From NCBI RefSeq assembly GCF_016902415.1, contig NZ_JACJLV010000003.1, forward strand, positions 1-64,000: DNA of 64,000 nt. Reading direction: 5' to 3'. Positions 8,927 to 16,109 of the stretch are shown one piece after another (the first letter of the stretch is position 1; the number at the start of each line of letters is the position of its first letter). The position numbers and the translations under genes were made by a program. The notes beneath the pieces were generated by a model. It searched no databases. It saw nothing but the letters and a program-made list of their open reading frames with translations, and was not told the DNA's origin. This DNA is from Mordavella massiliensis. Its GTDB lineage: Bacteria; Bacillota; Clostridia; Lachnospirales; Lachnospiraceae.

Positions 8927-9094
8927 TTACATCTCTGATTTATAGTAATTGATCAGGCATCCATCCAATATGATCTGTCTCTCTGCATCTGTCAGGTCGC
9001 CCAGTCTCAGATCGATCTCTTTGAGGTCATCGCCGACTACATATGCTTTGATGACATCTGCTTTTTCTTCAACTGCCTTTCTAACATCCGGCAG
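8927..9094 (-). pseudogene. C-terminal fragment of a second aconitase-family hydratase
   Basis: The last ~55 codons of a hydratase gene: LPDVRKAVEEKADVIKAYVV, then DLRLGDLTDAERQIILDGCL and INYYKSEM. They align without gaps to the C-terminus of the full hydratase at 1714 ([20 protein letters not shown] ... INYYRG) but differ at many residues, so this is a diverged paralogue rather than a recent copy. Homology stops abruptly near 9094, where an unrelated membrane-protein frame begins. No start codon or catalytic part remains. Confidence 0.85.
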
Positions 9095-9348
9095 AGTGCA
9101 ACAGCGATACATACAATAACGGCCGCCACCCCCGCCGCTCTCCCGGAAAAGGGCAGCGCGGTCCTGTTCCGCAAAACCCTCACGATCACATAGATACACA
9201 CGATCCATATGACCGCGACATCGCAGAATTCATCCAGCAGAACGAGATTCCCTGTCTCAGGCAGCAGCAGACCGGCTGCTATGACTGCCAGCACGAGAAT
9301 ACAGAGAATGATCTCATGATTTTTTATTTTTCTTCCTGATTTGCCCAT
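9037..9348 (-). CDS. Small membrane protein, C-terminus lost at junction
   Basis: 103-residue frame with two or three hydrophobic segments: IILCILVLAVIAAGLLLPE, VAVIWIVCIYVIVRVL, and AAGVAAVIVCIAVALCRML. The last ~14 residues are read out of frame from the hydratase fragment, so the native protein was probably cut near 9085 when the two sequences were joined. No family is recognised. Small membrane proteins like this are frequent among immunity genes, and the neighbours on the same strand fit that. Confidence 0.5.
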   Translation of the reverse strand: MGKSGRKIKNHEIILCILVLAVIAAGLLLPETGNLVLLDEFCDVAVIWIVCIYVIVRVLRNRTALPFSGRAAGVAAVIVCIAVALCRMLERQLKKKQMSSKHM

Positions 9349-9398
9349 GATGCTTCCTTTCCCGGCATACTTTTTATCTAAACAGCCAGATATTCCAT

Positions 9399-9518
9399 TT
9401 ATACTTTTTTAAAAGTAATCTCTGTTTGTAAAACACGCTGCAGCTTCTCTATTGCGTCACGAACGTCTTTCTCTGTCAGATTCTGTCCTCCATCAAACTT
9501 ATAAGGCCATTTCTCCAT
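9399..9518 (-). CDS. Possible small ORF overlapping the ankyrin gene end
   Basis: 39-codon frame starting at ATG 9518 with AAAGGA 6-7 nt upstream: MEKWPYKFDGGQNLTEKDVR, then DAIEKLQRVLQTEITFKKV. The composition (EKDVRDAIEKLQ) looks like real protein. It overlaps the last 43 nt of the ankyrin gene. It may be a separate small protein, or the original C-terminus of a neighbour displaced by a frameshift. Confidence 0.3.
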   Translation of the reverse strand: MEKWPYKFDGGQNLTEKDVRDAIEKLQRVLQTEITFKKV

Positions 9519-10006
9519 GAATATTCCTTTGCATAATCAATGCACGCTTTTCCAAAACTGTCCTTTTCATAGATATTTGAACCGTGATCTATTAAATATT
9601 TATATACCGGCATAGCCGTCTCTGTCGGCAGCTTTACAACGGTAATCGCATAATTAAGTGGAATTGCGCCATATTTGTCTTTTTCGTTTATATCCACCCC
9701 CGCCTCGACCAACAGCCGAGTTACTTTTAACATGTACTGCGGATCAGGTCTCAATACAGAGAAGTAAAATATATGCAGCGCATTTCTTTGATCTTTTGGA
9801 CTTTTAAAGTTAACATCCGCCCCCTCAGATATTAAAAATCGAATCATCTTTATTTTTTCATCTGTATTATGGTCATTGACAAACACTAATTGAAACAAAC
9901 TTAATCCTGTATACTTATTGAACAGATTCGGATCTCCTGTATAAAACTTCAAAAACTCCGAATAAGTTCCATCTCTTACTACATCAAAAATGTCTGTAAT
10001 CCTCAT
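9476..10006 (-). CDS. Ankyrin-repeat protein, probable immunity protein
   Basis: 176 residues with about three ankyrin repeats: IRFLISEGADVNFKSPKDQR, then VTRLLVEAGVDINEKDKYGA and YKYLIDHGSNIYEKDSFGKA. There is no signal peptide, so it is cytosolic and probably a protein-binding module. Ankyrin proteins of this size are a known class of immunity proteins in polymorphic-toxin and contact-dependent systems. The neighbouring YezG-like and five-helix membrane proteins support that reading. No cognate toxin is in the window. Confidence 0.75.
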   Translation of the reverse strand: MRITDIFDVVRDGTYSEFLKFYTGDPNLFNKYTGLSLFQLVFVNDHNTDEKIKMIRFLISEGADVNFKSPKDQRNALHIFYFSVLRPDPQYMLKVTRLLVEAGVDINEKDKYGAIPLNYAITVVKLPTETAMPVYKYLIDHGSNIYEKDSFGKACIDYAKEYSWRNGLISLMEDRI

Positions 10007-10027
10007 AAATCTCCCTCCTCAAATCAT

Positions 10028-10358
10028 TCAATCTTTCTCAATAACTTTATCGTCCGTTTCCTGCAGATACCTTTCTGCATCAAAGTGTGCTTCAATGATA
10101 TTTTTCAGGAATTCAGTTTCTACAACTCTGTCATCCTCATACAGTACAATTTTCGCCCCTTTTTTCTGCAGCTCCTCAATGAGCTCGTTCATATGCTGCA
10201 GCCCCTCTATGTTTTTCTAGACTGCATATATCGATATAGCCATTATTACTTAAGCATTCTCTTATTTCGGAAAGGGAGCGACTCAGCATTTTTCTGATCA
10301 GAGGAATATATTTCTTTTCATTTCCATCTTTAGAGACTTTAAACTTTATTTCACTCAT
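10028..10358 (-). pseudogene. Small hypothetical protein gene broken by a frameshift
   Basis: Two frames read as one ~110-residue protein. The first starts at ATG 10358 (MSEIKFKVSKDGNEKKYIPL ... SEIRECLSNNGYIDICSLEK) and stops near 10176. The second runs from about 10205 to the TGA at 10028 (MNELIEELQKKGAKIVLYED, DRVVETEFLKNIIEAHFDAE). The shift lies near 10190-10215. The start overlaps the stop of the upstream gene (ATGA). Family not recognised; it may be a further small immunity or regulatory protein. It could be real decay or a sequencing error. Confidence 0.55.
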
Positions 10359-10786
10359 AATGTATTCTCCCGGTCTGCTTCCCACTGTTCCATCTTCTTT
10401 CTTGTCTTCTCAGTCCACCATACTTTTTCGTCAACTTTTTTCAAATATGACGGCATTCTCTCGATACATTTCTGCCGCAATTCTCCTGCATCTTCTATAA
10501 GATCCGCAAGACCCCCGCTCTCCTTCTCCGGTTCTTTTTCTTTCAGATACTCTGTGTAAACCTCCCTGAATATACCGCTGAGTTCTTCTGTCTTTTTCCC
10601 GTCTTCCTGTCCTGGGAAAATATGATAACAGGACCAGAGATATGCGTTAAGTTCCCGGATTTTCGGAACACTAACCTGAACTCCAAGGTCAATTTTCACC
10701 ATATCACCGGTCGCATAAAGGAAAATCACCGGTGTCGTGTCCCGGTTCATTATATTGCCGGTTACTTCAGCCCCTCCTAAGATCAC
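10355..10786 (-). CDS. Hypothetical protein, possibly the second part of a split gene
   Basis: 143 residues, beginning at a GTG that overlaps the stop of the upstream membrane protein (TTGTGA). It starts ILGGAEVTGNIMNRDTTPVI and has a charged C-terminus (DEKVWWTEKTRKKMEQWEAD). No known domain is recognised. Because the upstream frame ends in a hydrophilic EEQEELIFQKNL and this one lacks its own clear start region, the pair may be one ~235-residue membrane protein broken by a one-base shift. Translational coupling of two genes is the alternative. Confidence 0.45.
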   Translation of the reverse strand: MILGGAEVTGNIMNRDTTPVIFLYATGDMVKIDLGVQVSVPKIRELNAYLWSCYHIFPGQEDGKKTEELSGIFREVYTEYLKEKEPEKESGGLADLIEDAGELRQKCIERMPSYLKKVDEKVWWTEKTRKKMEQWEADRENTL

Positions 10787-11067
10787 AAGTTCTTTTGGAA
10801 TATAAGTTCCTCCTGCTCTTCTTTTGTAAGCCGCCTGTTCAGAGCGGGCAGACTATGGTATGTTGTTCTGTAATATCTGAGCAGGGGCGGCAGCGTCAGG
10901 ACTGCGCCCGCCAATGCAAGAACACTCGCCGCCAGCGATGGAATATTCTCCGGGTGCGACAATATTCCGGCGAAGCCTGCGAGCGCCATCAGACCCCATG
11001 CACACAGGGCCAGGTTTTTCTTAATGGGGTATCCTCTCCGCCATTCTGTTTTTCTCAACTGCTTCAT
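10783..11067 (-). CDS. Two-helix membrane protein
   Basis: 94 residues. Positive N-terminus (MKQLRKTEWRRGYPIKKN), then two membrane helices (LALCAWGLMALAGFAGIL and ASVLALAGAVLTLPPLLRYY) and a charged tail. It is followed with a 4-nt overlap by the 10355-10786 frame and may originally be its N-terminal part. No family is recognised. It lies within the run of probable immunity genes. Confidence 0.5.
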   Translation of the reverse strand: MKQLRKTEWRRGYPIKKNLALCAWGLMALAGFAGILSHPENIPSLAASVLALAGAVLTLPPLLRYYRTTYHSLPALNRRLTKEEQEELIFQKNL

Positions 11068-11087
11068 TACTTTCCCTTTAAGTCAGA

Positions 11088-11765
11088 CTATATCTTCTCT
11101 TCCTCTTTCATGACTTCTATACTTACAAACAGGCGGTCAGGTAAAAATCCCGCCGAAAGAAAATATATAAAAGTGGCACATGCGACAAGAATTATTATCT
11201 TTGTATTTAAGATCACACCTGGATGAAAGCAAAACCATAGAGCAATTCCGTACAATCCCCCTTGAAAGATCAATTCAGCAACAGCACACAAAAAATATAC
11301 TTTACGTTCCTGATCTGGTTTTTTGCAGAGAATTTTTATCGTGCAAGTTTCATTACGGGCACCCAGACATTTTTTTAACTTTAATTCTTTTCCAGCTCTC
11401 CATATATTATAAACAGCAAAAACTACGAGCAGCAAAGTAAGAATAAAAAACGGGCCTTTCACTCTTCCTTCTATATTTACCTGCTGTGATATCCATCTTG
11501 CCCCAGTGCAGAACAATATTGTTAAAACCGGACTCCAAAATATAGAAAGCGAATTTATTCCGCCTCTTCTTTGTAATACTGCGGCCTGCTGTTCAGTCAG
11601 AATATATGCTTTCTTTTTGAAAAAGCATATAAAAATACCTGCAAAGACCGAATACCAGTGCGGCAGCCAGTCAACAGCGTACACATTTTCTTTATACCTT
11701 ATCAACTTATAGCGGAAATTATTTGTCGCGCATAAAGCATTCTTCCAATCCATTCTCTCCGGCAT
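11088..11765 (-). CDS. DUF443-like multi-pass membrane protein
   Basis: 225 residues with about five hydrophobic segments (for example YSVFAGIFICFFKKKAYIL, FWSPVLTILFCTGARWI, FFILTLLLVVFAVYNIW, VYFLCAVAELIFQGGLYGIA, IIILVACATFIYFLSAGFL). The N-terminal pattern of a short soluble part with VYAVDWLPHWYSV before the first helix resembles the DUF443 (tandem five-TM) family. Such membrane proteins occur in tandem in Firmicutes and have been proposed as immunity factors against secreted LXG-type toxins. It overlaps the upstream small gene by one base, which suggests co-translation. Confidence 0.5.
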   Translation of the reverse strand: MPERMDWKNALCATNNFRYKLIRYKENVYAVDWLPHWYSVFAGIFICFFKKKAYILTEQQAAVLQRRGGINSLSIFWSPVLTILFCTGARWISQQVNIEGRVKGPFFILTLLLVVFAVYNIWRAGKELKLKKCLGARNETCTIKILCKKPDQERKVYFLCAVAELIFQGGLYGIALWFCFHPGVILNTKIIILVACATFIYFLSAGFLPDRLFVSIEVMKEEEKI

Positions 11766-12022
11766 TATTTTCCCTCTGACAGCTTCGCAATTTTATCTAT
11801 CTCAAAGAGTATAGGACTTTGATAATCCGTCGTTTCGTCAGCAAAACACCGCGCTATGCTGTTCCAGTGAATATCAGGAAGTTCATTGATATTATCGCAG
11901 GATATGATCTGTAACATAACGTCATATATTTTTTTGATTATTCCCGAATACTGTAACTGCGTATTATAATCGGAACGGAGTATCTGTATGACTTTTTCAC
12001 AATGCTTTTTTATCTCTTCCAT
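11765..12022 (-). CDS. Small hypothetical protein
   Basis: 85 residues, soluble and predicted mainly helical (MEEIKKHCEKVIQILRSDYN ... YSGIIKKIYDVMLQIISCDN). No family is recognised. It overlaps the YezG-like gene upstream by 13 nt and the membrane protein downstream by 1 nt, so it belongs to the same operon. By position it could be a further immunity protein. Confidence 0.5.
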   Translation of the reverse strand: MEEIKKHCEKVIQILRSDYNTQLQYSGIIKKIYDVMLQIISCDNINELPDIHWNSIARCFADETTDYQSPILFEIDKIAKLSEGK

Positions 12023-12441
12023 GTGCTTTGGAATACCTCATCTAACCACTTCATAAAAATCTCGCTTGAATCTGTCCCCGTCTTTGCGGAACAGATACTT
12101 TCATACTTATATTCCGTGTCTATTTTACCGCTTTTACAGTCATAGATTATTTTTAATTCTGTGGGGACAGGTTTTCCGTAATGTATGCATATTTGTCTTA
12201 TCTTCTCCAGATCTGATTCTCCAAGATCCAGAAAATCCCATATCGCGTCCGGATCGGCAGCTATATTATTTGTTGTTTTAATCTGACCGTCAATGTTGAA
12301 AAATGCATTGAAAGAAATACTGCTTTCTTCGACAGAGCCATAGGCATAAACCTTATCAGCCCTATTGCCCGCAAATTCGACACATAATGAAATAATCTGT
12401 GACTGCGCATCCATAAATTCATCTTCAAATTCTCTGTCCAT
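12010..12441 (-). CDS. YezG/DUF600-like immunity protein
   Basis: 143 residues resembling the YezG (DUF600) immunity family of Firmicutes. The typical run is visible: KVYAYGSVEESSISFNAFFN, then a low-homology middle, LTFILE-like TELKIIYDCKSGKIDTEYKY, and a C-terminal helix EIFMKWLDEVFQSTWK. YezG neutralises the nuclease toxin domain of the LXG protein YeeF in Bacillus. ATG 12441 is chosen because AAGGAGG lies 5 nt upstream; an earlier ATG at 12468 would place that site inside the gene. It is cytosolic. No YeeF-like partner is present in the window. Confidence 0.7.
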   Translation of the reverse strand: MDREFEDEFMDAQSQIISLCVEFAGNRADKVYAYGSVEESSISFNAFFNIDGQIKTTNNIAADPDAIWDFLDLGESDLEKIRQICIHYGKPVPTELKIIYDCKSGKIDTEYKYESICSAKTGTDSSEIFMKWLDEVFQSTWKR

Positions 12442-12474
12442 TGCGTCCTCCTTTGAAACAATACTCATTTTCCT

Positions 12475-13623
12475 CTAACTTCCGCTGTGTTCTCCTGACA
12501 ACAGCATTTCTCTCACTTCATCGTATTCGTCCGGCAGCACCTGCGACAATAAGCCGGATGCCTTTACACGGAACACCGTTCCGTCATCATATTCTACAGC
12601 CAGCACCATATACTGGGGATCTGTAATTTCCTCTTCACCCGTTCCGGATTCCCAGCCAAAAACACCATACTTGTCTAACGCCTCAACGATCTGCTGTCCG
12701 TCCGCATAATATCCGGCCTGTGTCTGGTAGAGATCATCAAAGAGATACGCATCCGATGTTTGATACCGTTTACTATCCAGTATATCGTAATATACACATT
12801 CTGTACTTGTATTCCTATTTTCCATAAAAGCAATGGCATATACATTCTCTGTAAAGTCAGATGTGCGTTCTTCTATGTCGTCTTCAAGGAGATAACTTAC
12901 ATCATACATGCCGAATTTGCGTTCCGGTTCGTATTCTTCCAGGAGCAAAGGTATGTTGAGCGTATCCACATCTTCTTCCGTGATGGCAAAATCTTCAATA
13001 AACTGTTCAAGATCAACTCCCCGGTACTGTTCTTTTGTAAGTCCTGCCGCCCGGATCAGTTCTTCCGGAGTGATCAGACTCTGTTCTGAAAGCATTTCCT
13101 CCTTGTCTTCTGTCACATAGATTCCCGGTTTTTGTTCCAGACTCCAGAGAAACCCATCCTTGTTAAAAGTTTCTTCCGTAGTGATCTCTATTGCGGTAAG
13201 CCCTTCTTTATCCGGTTCTTCTCTGTAAAAAGGAATATAAATATATGCGATTTCATATTGTGCTTCATCTGTAATAACCGAATAGTGCCCTCTCAATTCC
13301 CGCCATGTTATTTTTCCGTGTTCACTTTTTTCATGGGAACTTGCATTTCCTTTCCAGCTTTTGCATTCGCCCTGAAAAAACTCTATGAATTCTTCCGCCT
13401 GTTCCGTTAAGTTTAACGTACTGTCCCCGGCATACTGCGAAAATAATCCCGTCAGTGCTTTTGTATCTTCCTTCTCTGCGCACCCGATAATGTTTTCTAT
13501 CATTTCATCCGCCAATTCTTCATCAGAACGATATGCATTGGATGATCCTCCCCTGAAAACGATGCATCCGCTCAGGCCGCAAGCAAGGACACAGCATACG
13601 ATAAGCAGTAATCCCTTCCTCAT
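12475..13623 (-). CDS. Lipoprotein with DUF5104-like N-terminus
   Basis: 382 residues. Lipoprotein signal MRKGLLLIVCCVLACGLSGC gives Cys20 as the lipidated residue. The following region (ADEMIENIIGCAEKEDTKAL ... GLFSQYA) resembles the DUF5104 family, an NTF2-like fold common in gut Firmicutes. The acidic second half (residues ~190-380, ITPEELIRAAGLTKEQYRGV) is not recognised. It is exposed on the outer face of the membrane. Position in the immunity run suggests extracellular interception of a toxin, but that is inference only. Confidence 0.65.
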   Translation of the reverse strand: MRKGLLLIVCCVLACGLSGCIVFRGGSSNAYRSDEELADEMIENIIGCAEKEDTKALTGLFSQYAGDSTLNLTEQAEEFIEFFQGECKSWKGNASSHEKSEHGKITWRELRGHYSVITDEAQYEIAYIYIPFYREEPDKEGLTAIEITTEETFNKDGFLWSLEQKPGIYVTEDKEEMLSEQSLITPEELIRAAGLTKEQYRGVDLEQFIEDFAITEEDVDTLNIPLLLEEYEPERKFGMYDVSYLLEDDIEERTSDFTENVYAIAFMENRNTSTECVYYDILDSKRYQTSDAYLFDDLYQTQAGYYADGQQIVEALDKYGVFGWESGTGEEEITDPQYMVLAVEYDDGTVFRVKASGLLSQVLPDEYDEVREMLLSGEHSGS

Positions 13624-13641
13624 AATCTCTCTTCCTTTCAG

Positions 13642-14937
13642 CTAATATACGGTCACTTTCCCGCTCCCGGAGATCGCGCACTCCGCCTCTTCGGTATAGA
13701 TATCTTTCCGGAGCTTATCCTCATAATCAGATCTGTCGATCTGCTGCCATGCTTCAGACTCTGCCATCCGCAGATAGATCCCCGCCGGCACGCCCTGACA
13801 GTTCTCTGTCAGCCAGTCCGGCACAGCCTCCAGAAATGTCTCATACTGTCCTGAACACAGAGCGTCGTCCATAAAAATATACGTCACGGCGGAAACCTCG
13901 TTCAAAGCTGGCGCTTCGTCTGCCGCGCCGCTGCCGCCGCTCTTTATCTCTGTGTAAATCTTTATCCCCTCGGAAAGCAGATACTGTTCTGCAAATGTGC
14001 GGATCTGCTCCTCATAAGCGGGGCGCGTCAGGATCGCTCCGTAATCGTCTTCATACCGGTACATGCCGTTTTCATATGTGCGGTACACTGTCACAACATC
14101 CGATTCATCGCCCTGTTCCGGATACACTTTCAAGTGTTCCTGCTCGATGGAGTCTCCCGGCGCGTAGGATATATAATGAAACTGTTGCTCATATTTCCCT
14201 TCGATCCAGTCCAGCATCTGCCCGACAGATGCAACGACCCCTTTCTGGGTATCAGTCAATTCCTCATAAGGCCCGGTAAGACCTGTCATGGCCATAACCT
14301 CTTCCTGTCTGGCATCGAGCCATGCGCCGCCGTCATAGCTTGCCTTCCATTCGTCCGGTCCGAAGGTAATGCTCCCGCCCGGAAATGTCCCTTCGCCGAC
14401 AGTCAGCCCCGTATGGCAGTTCACGATCTTTGCCCGGACATTCCAGTCCGGATCACCGGTTTCCATGATCCCGGTCAGGACGTCCGACGCCGTGATCGTC
14501 AGCAGCATCTTCGCCTCCAGTATACCGTCGATATTCTCGTCGTAATGATATACGAAACGGCTGTGGTCTATGTCTGTCTCCACATAATATCCCTGTTCTT
14601 CTTCCGCCATATCCTCCAGCACGTCGTCAATGGAACCGGTGTACATCTCTATGAGTTCTTCTTTCTGTGATGGAGTAACTTCAAGGATCAGATCATCCCC
14701 GTCCCGCCTTACATCGGTACAGTAATCTCCGAAAGCCTCCATGTTATCCTCGATATCCGTATTGGCAAACTTAAATATCGAGGCAGGTATGGTAATCTCC
14801 TCTGTCGTCTCCGGCAATGCTTTTTCTGTAGCCGGTTCTTCGGCGGGATCTGCTGCCGGAATGCCCGAGCAGGCGCTGCAGGTAAGAATCACGGCTGCCG
14901 TTGCAACTGCAGGCACTGACTTGTATAACTTCTTCAT
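13642..14937 (-). CDS. Hypothetical lipoprotein
   Basis: 431 residues with a signal peptide and lipobox (VATAAVILTCSACSG, lipidated Cys about residue 23) followed by an acidic linker (DPAEEPATEKALPETTEEIT). The mature part is acidic, rich in Glu, Asp and Tyr, and has no motif that I recognise. It is the first gene of the cargo run on this strand, 18 nt upstream of the DUF5104-like lipoprotein, so the two are probably co-transcribed. Its distance to the decayed transposase is about 100 bp, so its promoter must lie near the IS remnant. Confidence 0.6.
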   Translation of the reverse strand: MKKLYKSVPAVATAAVILTCSACSGIPAADPAEEPATEKALPETTEEITIPASIFKFANTDIEDNMEAFGDYCTDVRRDGDDLILEVTPSQKEELIEMYTGSIDDVLEDMAEEEQGYYVETDIDHSRFVYHYDENIDGILEAKMLLTITASDVLTGIMETGDPDWNVRAKIVNCHTGLTVGEGTFPGGSITFGPDEWKASYDGGAWLDARQEEVMAMTGLTGPYEELTDTQKGVVASVGQMLDWIEGKYEQQFHYISYAPGDSIEQEHLKVYPEQGDESDVVTVYRTYENGMYRYEDDYGAILTRPAYEEQIRTFAEQYLLSEGIKIYTEIKSGGSGAADEAPALNEVSAVTYIFMDDALCSGQYETFLEAVPDWLTENCQGVPAGIYLRMAESEAWQQIDRSDYEDKLRKDIYTEEAECAISGSGKVTVY

Positions 14938-15038
14938 AAGTGCTCTCTCCTGAAAACCAATATCTCTGTTTCTGTTAATAATACCTTATTCAGACAGTTA
15001 AGGTTACAATTTTTATAAAATTTTTCAGATTTTGTATC

Positions 15039-15948
15039 TCAGATCCGTTGAGAACGGTAATGCTTTGTCTGGGTATAACCGTCCTGCTCTTTGCTTTCCG
15101 TCCGGATATGATGTAGTTCCCTTCCGTCATGGCAGATGTAATAATGCTCATCTTCAAAGACAGCGTATGTCATGTTTGAATACTTCCCGATGTCCTCTTT
15201 GTATGCCCGTGTCTTCCGTTTCTCATGGTCTTGAAGTTTGATATAGCTCCGGATCCCGTTCTCTTTCAGATACAGCAGGTTTTTCTCACTGCAGTAGCCG
15301 CTGTCAGCAGTAACTGCTTCCAGCGCATCTCCAAACGCGTTCTTGTGCTTTTCCAGAACAGGGATCAGCGTATTATAGTCTGTCCGGTCATTGCTCACAT
15401 ATCCATGGACAATAAAGTAATTCTCTACTGCAATCTGGACATTGTATGCCGGTTTCAGCTGCCCGTTTAGCATATGGTCTTCTTTCATCCGCATGAAGGT
15501 TGCTTCCAGGTCTGTTTTAGAATATACCTGTTTGCATTCGCTTCGATCTTTGTTCCATCGATATAAAGTTCTTTCAGCGTGATCAGCCCTTCCTTTTCCA
15601 GACGGCGCATAAACTGATGATTCAATTCATCTAACACTTCTCCCGTAGCTTTTTCCCTTTAAAATCGTAAAAAACATCCCGCTGAGGCTTCTGACCTTTG
15701 GTCAGCCAGATAAAGGCAAGATCTCTCTGGCATAAGTCTACAATACGGTCAACAGCCCTGACCCCGCGCATGTTTGCGTAGGTAACAACAGAATACAGCA
15801 TGATTGGGTTAAACCCGGTTCTTCCCTTCATCACGTTTTTCAGGGTATAGACTGGATCGTCATTGGGTAAACCCAATTCGAAGAAACTGAAGTTAATTTT
15901 TTGTTGCCCAATTTCAAAAAAGTCGTTATAATAATCTTGTTTTAGCAT
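15039..15948 (-). pseudogene. IS1182-family transposase, decayed copy B (N-terminal and middle part)
   Basis: The N-terminal frame (MLKQDYYNDFFEIGQQKINF ... FNPIMLYSVVTYANMRGVRA) starts at ATG 15948 and is shifted near 15640. A second stretch (GEVLDELNHQFMRRLEKEGL ... IDGTKIEANANRY) jumps directly to SKTDLEATFMRMKEDHMLNG at ~15530, so the segment kept in copy A is deleted here. The DDE-bearing middle (YNVQIAVENYF, VTADSGYCSEKNLLYLKENG) follows. The gene is cut near 15045 before the C-terminus. It keeps the outer 5' end of the element. Confidence 0.85.
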
Positions 15949-16025
15949 AGTTCCATTATAACATGGAACGGGGAGAAAGATGGTTGTCGTTAGCCATCTT
16001 TTTCTCTTTTAAAGGATAAATTTCA

Positions 16026-16061
16026 GGGGCAGGCGTGACTCGCATGAGTCACGCCTGCCCC
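16026..16061. repeat. Perfect 16-bp hairpin near the IS right end
   Basis: GGGGCAGGCGTGACTC (16026-16041) and its exact reverse complement (16046-16061) flank a GCAT loop. It lies between the transposase start and the right terminal repeat. It may insulate the transposase from outside transcription arriving from ugpC, or act as that operon's terminator. Confidence 0.7.
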
Positions 16062-16081
16062 TGTTTGGAACTATCTATTTC

Positions 16082-16093
16082 CCGACAGCCCCT
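16082..16093 (-). repeat. Right terminal inverted repeat of the IS1182 block
   Basis: CCGACAGCCCCT, reverse complement of the left repeat at 6852-6863. It lies 16 nt downstream of the ugpC stop codon. Confidence 0.6.
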
Positions 16094-16109
16094 GACCTGT
16101 CTCTTCAGA

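Larger units (their letters stand above)
6852..16093. mobile_element. Composite IS1182-bounded island with immunity-gene cargo
   Basis: The 9.2-kb block starts with AGGGGCTGTCGG (6852-6863) and ends with its exact reverse complement (16082-16093), which look like the outer terminal repeats of an IS1182-type element. Inside both ends lie partial transposase genes in the same orientation: the left keeps the C-terminal half, the right keeps the N-terminal half, and they share a segment, so they derive from two copies. The cargo between them is an AAA ATPase, a hydratase fragment and probable immunity genes. No target duplication is seen. With both transposases broken the unit is probably no longer self-mobile. 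Confidence 0.6.
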
